Of a stretch of DNA of 64,000 bases, positions 36,938 through 46,938 are shown piece by piece (position 1 is the stretch's first letter; the number at the start of each line of letters is the position of its first letter). A program made the position numbers and the translations under genes. The DNA is from Metabacillus niabensis. Lineage in GTDB: Bacteria > Bacillota > Bacilli > Bacillales > Bacillaceae. The notes under the pieces were generated by a model. The model saw nothing but the letters and a program-made list of their open reading frames with translations. It was not told where the DNA came from and did no database searches. The stretch spans positions 36,983-100,982 of the forward strand of contig NZ_CADEPK010000033.1 in NCBI RefSeq assembly GCF_902829255.1. The letters are read 5' to 3'.

Positions 36938-38155
36938 TTAGCTCACCTTTAATTTAAGCGATCCTAAAATCAAGGCGATTAATCCACTTAAAATAAGTAT
37001 TGCAATAGGTAAAGCAAGTGTATTCCAGGTCGTTCCGTTCATTACTTCTAAAAAGCTATTAAGAGCCCATTTATTAGGAGCAATATTCGCAAGTCTTTGT
37101 AGACCCTCAGGAAAAGCTGTAAGTGGAACCATTGACCCGCCTAAAAGTGCCAAAATTTGAATACCAAGTCCACCAACTGAATCGGCCGTTTTCTCTTCTG
37201 TCAACAGCCCTGCAATAATCATTGAAAAGCCTGCAACAGAAATGGAATAAGCTAAACCAATGGCGACGATTTGCAATAGGTTATTCCCCCAATTAACACC
37301 AAATAAAAAATGGGTAGTCAGAACAAATATGAAAAACTGGATGATTGAATAATAGAGAGTTCCTAAAAACTTCCCAAATATGATAGAGGAATATCTTATC
37401 GGACTGCTCAATAATCTAGCTAATGTTTCAGTTTTCCTCTCTTGAATTATCGATTTTGCACCAATCGTTATATTGAATAATAAAAACATTGCCGCCATCG
37501 CAGCTGCATAGTACTGCATTCCTGAAATAGGCTCCTTTCCATCCTTCTCAGCTGTTACCGCATCGACTTTAGAAGACGCTATTTTAGTAAGCTCATCAGC
37601 AATTTGCATCGATATGTCAGCAATGTTTATTTTCTGATTAGACGCTGGAACTGCCGTTGCTAGCTCCTCCGTTAAGACTCCTGTTGCAATCGAGACAGAT
37701 GTCGCTTTTTCTACAAAGGATGTCGTGATTGTCTGAATAATCTTCGACTGAATCTCCTTCTCAGGATCATGATAAATTGTTAAATCATGTACATCACCAT
37801 TTGCTAGACCTTCTCCCCAGCCAGCAGGAAGGAATAACCCGACATCCACTCTCTGCTGCTCCACCTCTTCTTGTAAACGTTCCTTTGAATCAATTTGCTT
37901 AACAGTTAAGCTTTCTTTTAATTCATCACCTTGCAATACGTCATGTATAAATTGATCTGTTAACAGATCATCTGGTGACAATACGACGATACCGACCGTT
38001 GTTTTCGGAATCGAGCCATTCTCTCCAAAAACACCGCTAAGTGCTGAACCAAGGATAGCTGTTAAAATAATCGGCATAAGCAGCATCATCACAAATCCTT
38101 TTCGGTCGAACAGGCGAATTTTTATATCCTTCAGCGCAATTGTGAAAAAACTCAT
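36938..38155 (-). CDS. lnrM: ABC transporter permease LnrM-like
   Basis: The 405-residue protein has the same plan as its downstream partner: one helix at residues 20-42, a soluble loop and five C-terminal helices with AGFSMIIAGLLTEEKTADSV and the conserved ERKTETLARLLSSPIRYSSI segment. It corresponds to LnrM (YfiM). With LnrN it would form the heterodimeric membrane part of an exporter for polyene-like or other membrane-active compounds. AAGGAGGATAAAGG precedes the ATG. Confidence 0.85.
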   Translation of the reverse strand: MSFFTIALKDIKIRLFDRKGFVMMLLMPIILTAILGSALSGVFGENGSIPKTTVGIVVLSPDDLLTDQFIHDVLQGDELKESLTVKQIDSKERLQEEVEQQRVDVGLFLPAGWGEGLANGDVHDLTIYHDPEKEIQSKIIQTITTSFVEKATSVSIATGVLTEELATAVPASNQKINIADISMQIADELTKIASSKVDAVTAEKDGKEPISGMQYYAAAMAAMFLLFNITIGAKSIIQERKTETLARLLSSPIRYSSIIFGKFLGTLYYSIIQFFIFVLTTHFLFGVNWGNNLLQIVAIGLAYSISVAGFSMIIAGLLTEEKTADSVGGLGIQILALLGGSMVPLTAFPEGLQRLANIAPNKWALNSFLEVMNGTTWNTLALPIAILILSGLIALILGSLKLKVS

Positions 38156-38166
38156 CCTTTATCCTC

Positions 38167-39102
38167 CTAATCTCGTAATGAACGCCCTGTTAACTGTAAG
38201 AAGAGCGTCTCTAGATTAGGCTCTTTTACTTCAACGGCACCAATTTTCATTCCATGATTAACAGCAGTGGTCATAATATTTCCTAATGTCTCATGAGGAT
38301 TTTGTACAAAAACCTCAACGACATCGCTTTCCTCTTTCGTCACAACTTGATTAATATTATCTAAGCTCCTTAACGCTTCTACTGCTTCAATCGAAGCTTT
38401 TTCAATTGTTAGCTGCACAACCGAGCCACCAACTAAACGGCTGCATAGCTCCGTTTTCGTTCCAATGGCAATAACCTCACCATGGTCAATGATGCCAACA
38501 CGGTTACAAAGATACTCTACTTCCTCCATATAATGACTTGTGTAAATAATCGTCATTCCTTGTTCATTAAGCTTTTTGACTGTTTCTAAAATATGATTTC
38601 GTGATTGCGGGTCTATCCCTACTGTCGGTTCATCCATAATCAGCAGCTCAGGCTCATGCATCAAGGCTGCACCAATATTAATCCGCCGTTTCATCCCACC
38701 TGAAAATGTTTCGATTCGCTCCTTTGCTCGGTCGGTAAGTCCCACAAAATCCAACACTTCTTCCACCCGACTCTTCGCCTTCGTCCCTGTTAACCCGTAC
38801 ATCTTCCCCCAAAATAGCAGATTATCTCTAGCAGACATTGTAGGATAGAGCGCAATTTCCTGTGGGACAACTCCGATCTTTTTCTTAATATGCATGGGGA
38901 ATTTTTTAACAGATCGATCGCTAACAAGCACTTCTCCTCGGTCATATGGGAGAAGGCCACATATCATTGAGATCGTTGTTGATTTGCCAGCTCCATTTGG
39001 TCCAAGCAAACCGAATGATTCCCCTTTATCAATTGTAAAGGAAACATTTTTAACTACTTCTTTATTCCCGTAGCTTTTCTTAAGCTCTTTAACCTCTAAC
39101 AT
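38167..39102 (-). CDS. lnrL: ABC transporter ATP-binding protein LnrL-like
   Basis: The 311-residue ATPase has Walker A (GPNGAGKST), signature FSGGMKRRINIGAAL, Walker B (LLIMDEPTVGIDP) and H-loop (IYTSHYMEEV). Its length is the same as known for LnrL (YfiL). It energises the LnrM-LnrN pair downstream in the same operon. A terminator lies between it and the response-regulator gene, so the transporter has its own promoter, presumably activated by that regulator. Confidence 0.9.
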   Translation of the reverse strand: MLEVKELKKSYGNKEVVKNVSFTIDKGESFGLLGPNGAGKSTTISMICGLLPYDRGEVLVSDRSVKKFPMHIKKKIGVVPQEIALYPTMSARDNLLFWGKMYGLTGTKAKSRVEEVLDFVGLTDRAKERIETFSGGMKRRINIGAALMHEPELLIMDEPTVGIDPQSRNHILETVKKLNEQGMTIIYTSHYMEEVEYLCNRVGIIDHGEVIAIGTKTELCSRLVGGSVVQLTIEKASIEAVEALRSLDNINQVVTKEESDVVEVFVQNPHETLGNIMTTAVNHGMKIGAVEVKEPNLETLFLQLTGRSLRD

Positions 39103-39217
39103 ATTTCCACATCCTTTTGAACGATTCTGTTGATTTGAGTATTAACATTTCACTTGATGTTTAAATTTTAGCTTTTAACTTCTCTTTACAAATCTCTCTC
39201 TAGATAGATTTTTCCAT

Positions 39218-39243
39218 AAAAAAATACAGCTATGTTAGCTGTA
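39218..39243 (-). terminator. Terminator between lnrK and lnrL
   Basis: Leftward, TACAGCTA-ACA-TAGCTGTA is followed by seven T. It sets the regulatory pair apart from the transporter genes. Confidence 0.75.
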
Positions 39244-39269
39244 TGTCATAGAGTCGATTATGCCGAAAG

Positions 39270-39941
39270 TCATGATGAAAATGTTGTAATGTTATATCTA
39301 ACAGCAAAAATAGCTGCTTGTGTACGGTCTCTTAGCTCAAGTTTATTTATAACGTTTGATACGTGATTTTTAACCGTCCCCTCTGAAATAAACAGTTCAG
39401 CTGCGATTTCCTTGTTATTTAAGCCTAAACCGAGCTTATGTAACACTTGTAGTTCACGCTCTGTTAATTCGCTTATTTGTTTTTGTACTTCATCATCAGT
39501 GACAGTCTCATCAGATGATTGATTCCTTCTCATTTCTCTAACAATATCTGCAGTTAATTCTTTTGGTAAGACCATACCACCTGATTGGACCGTTTTTATC
39601 GCTTGAACAATCGTGTCAGTAGGCATATCCTTTAACAGGTAGCCACTAGCTCCTTCTTCAAGCGCTTCAAAAATTAACTCACTATCATTAAAGGTTGTTA
39701 ACATCAAAACCTTCGAATCTGGTAGGGCGGCTGTAATCAGCTTTGTCCCTTCAACCCCATTTGCAACAGGCATGCGAATATCCATTAACACGATATCCGG
39801 CCGATGCTGCATCGCTTTCTCTAACGCCTCTCGTCCATTTACTGCAACATCGACAACATCTAGATCAGATTTAAGATTTAGAATTGTCGCAAGCCCATCA
39901 CGCATTAGTTCTTGATCATCTGCAATTATTATCTTAATCAT
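39270..39941 (-). CDS. lnrK: NarL/LuxR-type response regulator LnrK-like
   Basis: The 223-residue protein has a receiver domain with phospho-acceptor Asp54 (DIVLMDIRMP) and acidic Asp8-Asp9, and a C-terminal LuxR helix-turn-helix (LTERELQVLHKLGLGLNNKE, then FISEGTVKNHVSNVINKLEL). The ATG overlaps the stop of the kinase gene as ATGA, so the two are translationally coupled; a longer start is rejected. In Bacillus subtilis LnrK activates lnrLMN when LnrJ senses linearmycin. Confidence 0.92.
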   Translation of the reverse strand: MIKIIIADDQELMRDGLATILNLKSDLDVVDVAVNGREALEKAMQHRPDIVLMDIRMPVANGVEGTKLITAALPDSKVLMLTTFNDSELIFEALEEGASGYLLKDMPTDTIVQAIKTVQSGGMVLPKELTADIVREMRRNQSSDETVTDDEVQKQISELTERELQVLHKLGLGLNNKEIAAELFISEGTVKNHVSNVINKLELRDRTQAAIFAVRYNITTFSS

Positions 39942-41140
39942 TGTCCCCCACCTATCTGCCACCTAATTTCCTTTAAAGGAAAGCTTGCTTTCACGATAAA
40001 ACCTGTATCAGGCATGCCTTCAAACACAATTCTCCCGCCATGCTCAATGACTCGTTCTCTCATATGCTTCAAGCCAAAGCCTGGACTTATCTCTGATGAA
40101 CCTTTCCCATTGTCGTTGATCATCGCCTCTACCGCCATATCGGTTACTTCAATCTTAATTTGACATTCTGTAGCCTGCCCATGACGAACTGCATTTGTAA
40201 TCGATTCCTGGATTACTCGTGTTATGTCTAGCTGCATAGATATTGGGATACGCGAGGCATCGCCATGTAATTGAAAGCTAGATTTCAAGCCTGTCATCTT
40301 CTGATAGTCTTCAAGGATTTTCCTCGTTACTGTGATAAAGGATTGCGGTTTGTCCGTGTCTTTTAACGTGCGAACAGACAATCGAATTTCCTGAAGAGCA
40401 TTTCTCGCAAGCTCTTCACATAACAGCACCGTCTGCTTACTTTTTTCCGGCTGTATATCCAGAAGCTCCTTTGCTACCTGTAGTTGAACAAGTAGTGCTG
40501 TCATTTTATGTCCGACCGTATCATGAATCTCTCCAGATATCCGATTCCGTTCTCGAATAAGTGTCAATTCCTCTACTTGTTGTGAAAAAAGATGTAGCTG
40601 TTGATGAGCGTCCTTCAAGGCATCATGCGTTTTTTGAAGCTCCTCATATTGCTTTTCATTTTCTACTTGTGCAAGCTCTAGCTTATGAATTAACCGACCG
40701 ACAACTGCAGAAAAAAGAATAAAAGTAAAGTTTACAATATTGCTCATAACATCAATTACGCCTGTTGCATAGTACGTGTAATAAATACATCCCCCCCATA
40801 CGAGAAAGAAACCAACGGAGAAACGAGTAATTACTTTCTGACTTTCAGAAAATAAAAAAATTGTTACTGCGTTCACTCCAAATAAAATTAAATATAATGT
40901 TGATCCCGGAAAAAGAAAGACAAAGCCTATAGTTAAGATCGAATCCATTACAATTAAGATAGGAAAATAGTTTTTTCCAAACGAGGTAATTAACATAATG
41001 TGATTGATACAAAATCCAATAGACGCAACCATAACAAAAATGAACTGAATCGTCGTATGACTTCCAAGGTTAAAGTAATAGATGTAGCTGATTAAAACAA
41101 ACATAACGAGCCGAATACTTTTCAAAAGAGTAAAATTCAA
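39938..41140 (-). CDS. lnrJ: Sensor histidine kinase LnrJ-like
   Basis: The 400-residue kinase has five or six membrane helices in residues 10-150, a coiled-coil linker, and a HisKA_3 domain with His206 in GEIHDTVGHKM. The HATPase domain has NAVRHGQA (N box) and the GFGLKHMRERV lid. There is hardly any extracellular loop, so it should sense compounds within the membrane, as LnrJ does. It starts with TTG after GAGGTGA. It is paired with the response regulator and lies in the same order as yfiJKLMN. Confidence 0.9.
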   Translation of the reverse strand: MNFTLLKSIRLVMFVLISYIYYFNLGSHTTIQFIFVMVASIGFCINHIMLITSFGKNYFPILIVMDSILTIGFVFLFPGSTLYLILFGVNAVTIFLFSESQKVITRFSVGFFLVWGGCIYYTYYATGVIDVMSNIVNFTFILFSAVVGRLIHKLELAQVENEKQYEELQKTHDALKDAHQQLHLFSQQVEELTLIRERNRISGEIHDTVGHKMTALLVQLQVAKELLDIQPEKSKQTVLLCEELARNALQEIRLSVRTLKDTDKPQSFITVTRKILEDYQKMTGLKSSFQLHGDASRIPISMQLDITRVIQESITNAVRHGQATECQIKIEVTDMAVEAMINDNGKGSSEISPGFGLKHMRERVIEHGGRIVFEGMPDTGFIVKASFPLKEIRWQIGGGQ

Positions 41141-41372
41141 GAAATCACCTCAATGGAATGGGTAAACAAAAATAATATCGATTAATAAATAGAATACAAA
41201 TATTATAAACTTATCCTTTATTATTGATAAGGTAATATTTTCAAATAGTCATACATGCAGTTCCCTACTCCTATAAACTTACAAATCCAGCTATATAAAA
41301 AAGATTGATCCTTTATAATGAAAGAGGAATGAAATTTGCAATTAATATTTAGTAATCAAAGGAGGAGTTTTT

Positions 41373-41906
41373 TTGGAATTTAGCACTGAAAGATTAACAA
41401 TTAGACCGTTTAATCGTAATGACTTACAAGATGTATTTACCATATACAATAACGATGATACGTGTAAATATCTCTTGCATGATAAGTGGACACATGAAAA
41501 TATGCATGAAAGATTTAATAAAAAGCTAGAAAATCGTGTACTCACAAAAGAAACAAATTTAAGTTTAGCAGTAGTAAACGATACGAAAGTCATTGGTGAT
41601 TTATCCGTTTGGTATACAGATATGAAAGATACTGTTGAGATTGGTTATAGTTTTTCTAACGAAGCATCAGGAAAGGGTTATGCAACTGAAGCCGTGAGTA
41701 GTTTAGTCAAGAAGTTATTTGTTGATTTTGCTGTGCATCGTATACAAGCCAACCTTGATGCAAGAAATAAAGCATCACAAAGGTTGTGTGAGCGTATAGG
41801 TATGAGAAAAGAGGCTCATTTTATTCAGGATTTTTGGAATAAGGGTGAATGGACAGATAGCATTGTATATGGGATGTTATTCTCGGATTTAAAATTACGA
41901 AAATAA
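41373..41906 (+). CDS. GNAT family N-acetyltransferase (RimJ/RimL type)
   Basis: The 177-residue protein opens with TERLTIRPFNRNDLQDVF, typical of RimJ/RimL-like acetyltransferases. Motif A for acetyl-CoA appears as YSFSNEASGKGYATEAVSSL near residue 90, and motif B as NARN-like LDARNKASQRLCERIGM. It starts with TTG after AAAGGAGGAG. Targets may be a protein N-terminus or a small amine; the sequence does not tell. Confidence 0.88.
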   Translation: MEFSTERLTIRPFNRNDLQDVFTIYNNDDTCKYLLHDKWTHENMHERFNKKLENRVLTKETNLSLAVVNDTKVIGDLSVWYTDMKDTVEIGYSFSNEASGKGYATEAVSSLVKKLFVDFAVHRIQANLDARNKASQRLCERIGMRKEAHFIQDFWNKGEWTDSIVYGMLFSDLKLRK

Positions 41907-41966
41907 CAGAAGGTATCAACGTTTTCGACATACTTATAATCAGACTTTATCATAAAGGTACAGCAA

Positions 41967-42006
41967 AAAGCACCACATTCAGTTATTTATCTGAATGTAG
42001 TGCTTC
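41967..42006. terminator. Bidirectional terminator after the GNAT gene
   Basis: AAGCACCACATTCAG and CTGAATGTAGTGCTT pair with one mismatch between convergent genes. Confidence 0.85.
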
Positions 42007-42040
42007 TTACTTATCATGTCATATTCTGATTTACTAACTG

Positions 42041-44410
42041 TTAGTTATCTCGGTTTACGATATAATCCATTAAATGCTTTAGAAAGGTCGTATTGTGTGA
42101 TACGTTACGTACAGCCTCCATCGCCAAACAATAATGATCCCACATTGCTTTCTTTGCACCAACCACACCTAGTATTGATACAAAGGTCGCATTATGATTT
42201 TCTTCATCTTTACCAGGAGCTTTTCCAAGTAAACTAACACTACCCTCAACATCTAAAAGGTCATCTTTTATTTGAAAAGCAATGCCTAAATGACGCGCAT
42301 AGTTTTTCAATGCTTCTATTTCCTCCTCATCCGCCTTTGCGAGTATTGCAGGCATGACAAGAGAAGCCTCAAACGCTATCCCTGTTTTATAAAAACACAT
42401 CGTATTTAATTGTTCGAGAGTCAACTGCTTCCCCTTTGAATCTAAATCCATCGCCTGGCCTCTACACATTTCTGCTGTAACTTGGACTGAGTATTGGATT
42501 AAGCGAAGGACAGCTTCTGATTCAAATGAATTTAGTGATGCTTGTTCTTCAATCGCCTTTTGAGTAAGAAAAAGACCGGTTAATTCCGCTACAGCACTGT
42601 TATAAATCTGGTGAAGAGTCGGGCGCCCCCTTCTTATTTTTGCGTTATCCTGAGATGGCAAATCATCAAAAATAAGTGATGCTGTATGCATGTACTCCAA
42701 TGATTTTAAAAGTGGCATAATCGCCTCACCACTCAAACCATATTCTTTCACACCGATAACCCAGGTAATAATTGGTCTTAATCGCTTGCCGGAACCTTCC
42801 AAGCTATAATTTGCTGCCTCAATAATCGGATCATCCATTGAGTTATTTTCACTATTAGAAATTGGGAGACTATGATTTATCTGTTCACGAACTGTTTTTA
42901 ATTGCTGAAAAAATTCTTCTCGCTCTTTTCGTTCCTTTTTTAAATTTAATAAGATTTGGTCACGCAGAAGCTTATCAAAGAAATCAACATCATCTGCCTT
43001 CTCAACCATCTTTTGAATTAATTGATTAAAGGCTGGCATCCCTTTCGTGAAAAGCGCCATCACATCATTGTATTTCTCCGCTCCAATTCGCTCTTTAAAC
43101 CGTTTCAAGCCATTTATAGCTCGGTTCAACATGACTTCACATGTCTTCGTATCAGATCCGTACACATTGTGAATTAAATTAGCGATAACTGTCCAGTACA
43201 ATTCAAAGGGATTGATTAAATCCGGTCTTTCTCGATGATATGTTAAATAATACGTATACGGCGTAACCGCACCAGCCTCCAGATCATGAAACATATCGGC
43301 AAAATCATCTGCTAGCTGATTATAAATCCCGTATAAAAACGTTCTGTTATCAAAGCCCTCGTCCTCTGGGGCATTAATAACGGAGCGAGCTATTAATCGT
43401 GAAAAGGATGATTTTAATATGACCGGAATAAACAAATCCTCATTCGTATAGGTTGCGTCTGAGATCTCCTTCATCCGGTCGACCTCTTGCGCTTGGAAAA
43501 AAACAAATGCTTGTTCAAAAAATCCTTTTCTTTGCTTAGGATGCTGCTCTGACTTTATATATTGAAAGGCTTCACGAAGCTCGTTGTGAACAGCTCGAAT
43601 GAAATCTCCGTTTTCCCCAGTCCATTTCCCCAAACTTGGTACTGTTCCTGTAATAAGAGTTGTGCGTATCAAATTGGAATATCGTTGCTTTTCCAGCTTT
43701 GATAACACATTCGCATCTAAAAGATCATCTATAAATGGATACGTTACTCCATAGGAATAACCTAACCTAATCGCCGCATCAAGTTGCCTGGCACGCTCCT
43801 CTGCTGTGATATTGTCATCCATCTCCTCTATCACATGCATCATAACACCGGCAATAAGCTTAATTAGCTTACGTTGCGCTTGATCAGCATCCATCCCTTG
43901 AGGAAGGATGGAAGAAACCTTTTTTAATTTGTCCATTAGCCAAATGATTGCAGCTTCGACGTTTTCCTTCTGTGCCCATCGATATAACTCGACAATACTA
44001 AGCGGATCCGCTTCGTTATCCATGTTTGATAAAAGCCGCTGTTTGACACTGGTTACTACTTGCTGAATTTTCTTTTGCGACTCTGATGAATTCAACGTTT
44101 TCCCTAAATCCCGTAGAAATATATACGAAAAGCTACGATCCAAATAATTCTCAAGCTTCCCAGTGTAATTTAACCACTTAATGTAGCTATGATAACCGTC
44201 TGAAGCAGATATCCTTTTTCCTCGTGATAAAAAGGACATCAATGAAGACCTGCGAATATGATTCTGTCTCCATGCTTGGATGTCCTTTGTTAAGATTGGG
44301 ATAAAAGCTTTTTTCTCAACATAAGTAAAAAGTGTTTGAAAATATTCCCCTGCCCGCGTCTCAGCATGCTTATAGCTTTTATCCGCATTTTCAATAAGTT
44401 CCTGATTCAT
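42041..44410 (-). CDS. Two-domain isoprenoid synthase (polyprenyl synthase fused to a second class I-like domain)
   Basis: The product is about 789 residues, over twice the length of a normal prenyltransferase. The C-terminal half (from about 525) is a recognisable short-chain polyprenyl synthase: GSGKRLRP, the first Asp-rich motif DDLPSQD (about 582-588) with RRGRPT, and the second motif KDDLLD (about 715-720). The N-terminal half is all-helical and has its own acidic pair, DDLLD (228-232) and DDFADMFHD (368-376), about 140 residues apart, as in class I terpene synthases. It could make a prenyl diphosphate in one domain and cyclise or extend it in the other (inference). ATG at 44410 fits AGAGGA; another ATG is nine bases earlier. 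No other terpenoid gene is adjacent. Confidence 0.82.
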   Translation of the reverse strand: MNQELIENADKSYKHAETRAGEYFQTLFTYVEKKAFIPILTKDIQAWRQNHIRRSSLMSFLSRGKRISASDGYHSYIKWLNYTGKLENYLDRSFSYIFLRDLGKTLNSSESQKKIQQVVTSVKQRLLSNMDNEADPLSIVELYRWAQKENVEAAIIWLMDKLKKVSSILPQGMDADQAQRKLIKLIAGVMMHVIEEMDDNITAEERARQLDAAIRLGYSYGVTYPFIDDLLDANVLSKLEKQRYSNLIRTTLITGTVPSLGKWTGENGDFIRAVHNELREAFQYIKSEQHPKQRKGFFEQAFVFFQAQEVDRMKEISDATYTNEDLFIPVILKSSFSRLIARSVINAPEDEGFDNRTFLYGIYNQLADDFADMFHDLEAGAVTPYTYYLTYHRERPDLINPFELYWTVIANLIHNVYGSDTKTCEVMLNRAINGLKRFKERIGAEKYNDVMALFTKGMPAFNQLIQKMVEKADDVDFFDKLLRDQILLNLKKERKEREEFFQQLKTVREQINHSLPISNSENNSMDDPIIEAANYSLEGSGKRLRPIITWVIGVKEYGLSGEAIMPLLKSLEYMHTASLIFDDLPSQDNAKIRRGRPTLHQIYNSAVAELTGLFLTQKAIEEQASLNSFESEAVLRLIQYSVQVTAEMCRGQAMDLDSKGKQLTLEQLNTMCFYKTGIAFEASLVMPAILAKADEEEIEALKNYARHLGIAFQIKDDLLDVEGSVSLLGKAPGKDEENHNATFVSILGVVGAKKAMWDHYCLAMEAVRNVSHNTTFLKHLMDYIVNRDN

Positions 44411-44651
44411 ATCATCCATTCCTCTACATCTTGTTATCTTCTATTTGTATGCAATGCCTACAATGCTCATTTTCATAATCTATAAGTTTTTCATCCTTTT
44501 ACGTTACCATCTTTATCATGAGAAATCTAAAAAAATACATAAAAATTGACTCAATGATATCTTTTTAAAGCAATTAAGGGAATAGTTATAATTGTTTTGG
44601 GGAAAATAAACTATCATTTCCTAAAAATCAGATTGAAGAAAGGAGAAATAC

Positions 44652-45149
44652 TTGCTAGTACTTACTTTAACTCTTTTATTAGCAACCATTCTCTTACTAA
44701 TCAATTGGAATAAAGCATTACATCCTGTCGAAATCGTTTTAAATTGGATGGTTAATGCGATGATTAATGAGGTATTTATTCTTATCACTATAGTTAACCT
44801 AGACTTAATACAACTGTCGAATAAACCTATTTCAGCTATCACTTTCCTAATAGGGAATATTTATTTAATACCAATGCTAACTCTATGTTTTCTATCCTTA
44901 TTCATAAGCTTGAAATCAACATGGATGAGAATGGCTCTTTTCATGATTTCGTTGCTCATTCACGGCTCCTGTTTATATGTTGGATATGGGCTTGGGTTAG
45001 TAAAGCTCGTTCACTGGTCTTATTATCCTTCAATTTTATATTGGGCCGTCATTTTATGCCTCAATGTATTCATTGTCTTTAGTTATCGAAAATTGTTAGT
45101 GAGAGCAGGAATTATGAATGGAAGTATTAACATTTCCAAAAAGCTTTGA
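44652..45149 (+). CDS. Multi-pass membrane protein, CBO0543-like
   Basis: The 165-residue product has about five hydrophobic helices and little else. The pattern NWNKALHPVEIVLNWMVNAM at the N-terminus and WSYYPSILYWAVILCLNVF near the end resembles the CBO0543 group of small membrane proteins of Firmicutes, whose function is unknown. It begins with TTG after AAAGGAG. Its end overlaps the start of the next gene by 32 bases, so the two are coupled. It is divergent from the isoprenoid synthase. Confidence 0.7.
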   Translation: MLVLTLTLLLATILLLINWNKALHPVEIVLNWMVNAMINEVFILITIVNLDLIQLSNKPISAITFLIGNIYLIPMLTLCFLSLFISLKSTWMRMALFMISLLIHGSCLYVGYGLGLVKLVHWSYYPSILYWAVILCLNVFIVFSYRKLLVRAGIMNGSINISKKL

Positions 45150-45648
45150 TGAAAATGAAATATTCGTGCTATTCGTTGCATGCGGATTAATTCTTTTATC
45201 ACTCATCTTGCCAAAACGGTTTCCAATCCAATTATTTATTTTGCTATTTTTAATAAACTCTGTTATCGGACGCACTGTAGACACTACGCTTGCAACACAC
45301 CCTCTTGATATTTACAGTAGCTTTGACGATAACACACATGAGGTTTTTGATGAGATAACGTATTCAATCGTTTATTCATTTTACGGTTATTTGTTTTATT
45401 ATGCTTATGATAAATATTATAAACTACATTCATGGTTTCATGTTGTCATATGGGCTGTTTCTAGTACTATTTTCGAATGGATATCAATCCATTTTGGCGT
45501 TTTTCATTATCATCATTGGCATATACTATACTCAGTTGTTGTCTATCTTCTTGTATATACGTTTCACATTTTCTTTTTTAAATGGGCTTCAAAGCAACTG
45601 CACTATACGTCAGAGAGAATTCAACAAGTAGAAAAAGGGAATAAATAA
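45118..45648 (+). CDS. Multi-pass membrane protein, CBO0543-like, second of pair
   Basis: The 176-residue protein has four or five helices and the CBO0543-type features RTVDTTLATHPLDIYSSFDD and a His-rich FGVFHYHHWHILYS segment near residue 125. The cluster of His and Asp residues facing the membrane surface could bind metal or a small molecule, but no reaction is known. It starts inside the preceding gene and is closed by a strong terminator. Confidence 0.72.
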   Translation: MEVLTFPKSFDENEIFVLFVACGLILLSLILPKRFPIQLFILLFLINSVIGRTVDTTLATHPLDIYSSFDDNTHEVFDEITYSIVYSFYGYLFYYAYDKYYKLHSWFHVVIWAVSSTIFEWISIHFGVFHYHHWHILYSVVVYLLVYTFHIFFFKWASKQLHYTSERIQQVEKGNK

Positions 45649-45651
45649 AAA

Positions 45652-45692
45652 AGCTCCTCTAGTCCTTTACGTTACTAATACTAGAGGAGCTG
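45652..45692. terminator. Bidirectional terminator before sstT
   Basis: Perfect twelve-base arms AGCTCCTCTAGT/ACTAGAGGAGCT lie between convergent genes. Confidence 0.85.
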
Positions 45693-45699
45693 TTATATT

Positions 45700-46938
45700 T
45701 TATGCCAGTTTGTTAATTTCTATTTTCTTCCCTTCATTTCGCCAATCCTTGAATTCTGCTGCCGCCGTAAACAGCGCATCTGTTGAAGAGTTAAGTGCTG
45801 TTTCACATGAATCTTGTAAAACCCCAATGATAAATCCTACCCCTACTACTTGCATCGCAACATCAGCTGATATTCCAAATAAGCTACATGCTAGCGGAAT
45901 TAACAATAATGAACCACCAGCAACACCAGAAGCACCACAAGCACATATTGCTGCAACTACACTAAGAATGATCGCAGTTGGAATATCGACTGAAATGTCC
46001 AGTGTATGAACCGCTGCAAGCGTCAATACAGATATCGTAACAGCTGCACCAGCCATATTAATCGTAGCACCTAATGGGATAGAAACAGAATAATTATCCT
46101 TGTTTAACCCAAGGTCCTCACATAATCTCATATTTACAGGAATATTCGCAGCAGAGCTTCGTGTGAAGAATGCTGTAATGCCGCTTTCCTTTAAACATTT
46201 AAATACAAGTGGATAAGGATTTTGCTTAATCATGACAAAGACGATAATTGGATTAACCACTAACGCTACAAAGAACATACAGCCAAGTAAAACGAGAAGC
46301 AATTTTCCATAGCTTAGCAATGATTCTAATCCATTTGTTGCAATCGCCTCAAACACAAGCCCCATAATCCCTAGTGGTGCAAGCTTGATTACCCACGTAA
46401 CAACCTTTGACACCGCATCTGAAAAATGAATGATGACTGATTTTGTCGAATCAGGAGCACTTCTTAGAGCAAAACCAAGGAGAATTGCCCAAGTTAAAAT
46501 TCCAATATAATTTCCATTAACAATCGCATTAACTGGATTATCAACAATGTTTAACAATAATGTTTTAAGAACATCCCCTACGCCTTCAGGTGATGTGAAA
46601 CCTTCAGGACTCTCTGCAAGTGTTAATTCTACAGGGAAAATAAAACTAGCAATTACAGCAATTAAACCAGCCAAAAAGGTTCCTATAAGGTACAGGAGGA
46701 TAATCGATTTCATATTCGTTTTATGACCACTTTTATGTTGAGCGATGGCAGCCATCACTAGGAAAAGGACTAACACAGGTGCAACCGCCTTTAATGCACC
46801 GACAAATAAAGAGCCAAGTATCGTAATAAATTTCGCTCCTTCAGGAACCGTTACAGCTAGGATAATCCCAATGATTAGGCCGATAATGATTTGCTTTACG
46901 ATACTTAGCTTATTCCACTTTTTCAATATACTTTTCAT
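45700..46938 (-). CDS. sstT: Sodium/serine-threonine symporter SstT
   Basis: The 412-residue protein is a dicarboxylate/amino acid:cation symporter with eight helices and two re-entrant loops. [12 protein letters not shown] (re-entrant loop one), [12 protein letters not shown] (the NMxG-like sodium motif in helix seven) and [12 protein letters not shown] match SstT of the family, which takes up serine and threonine with Na+. TTGGAGG precedes the ATG. It is a single gene with its own terminator. Confidence 0.92.
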   Translation of the reverse strand: MKSILKKWNKLSIVKQIIIGLIIGIILAVTVPEGAKFITILGSLFVGALKAVAPVLVLFLVMAAIAQHKSGHKTNMKSIILLYLIGTFLAGLIAVIASFIFPVELTLAESPEGFTSPEGVGDVLKTLLLNIVDNPVNAIVNGNYIGILTWAILLGFALRSAPDSTKSVIIHFSDAVSKVVTWVIKLAPLGIMGLVFEAIATNGLESLLSYGKLLLVLLGCMFFVALVVNPIIVFVMIKQNPYPLVFKCLKESGITAFFTRSSAANIPVNMRLCEDLGLNKDNYSVSIPLGATINMAGAAVTISVLTLAAVHTLDISVDIPTAIILSVVAAICACGASGVAGGSLLLIPLACSLFGISADVAMQVVGVGFIIGVLQDSCETALNSSTDALFTAAAEFKDWRNEGKKIEINKLA

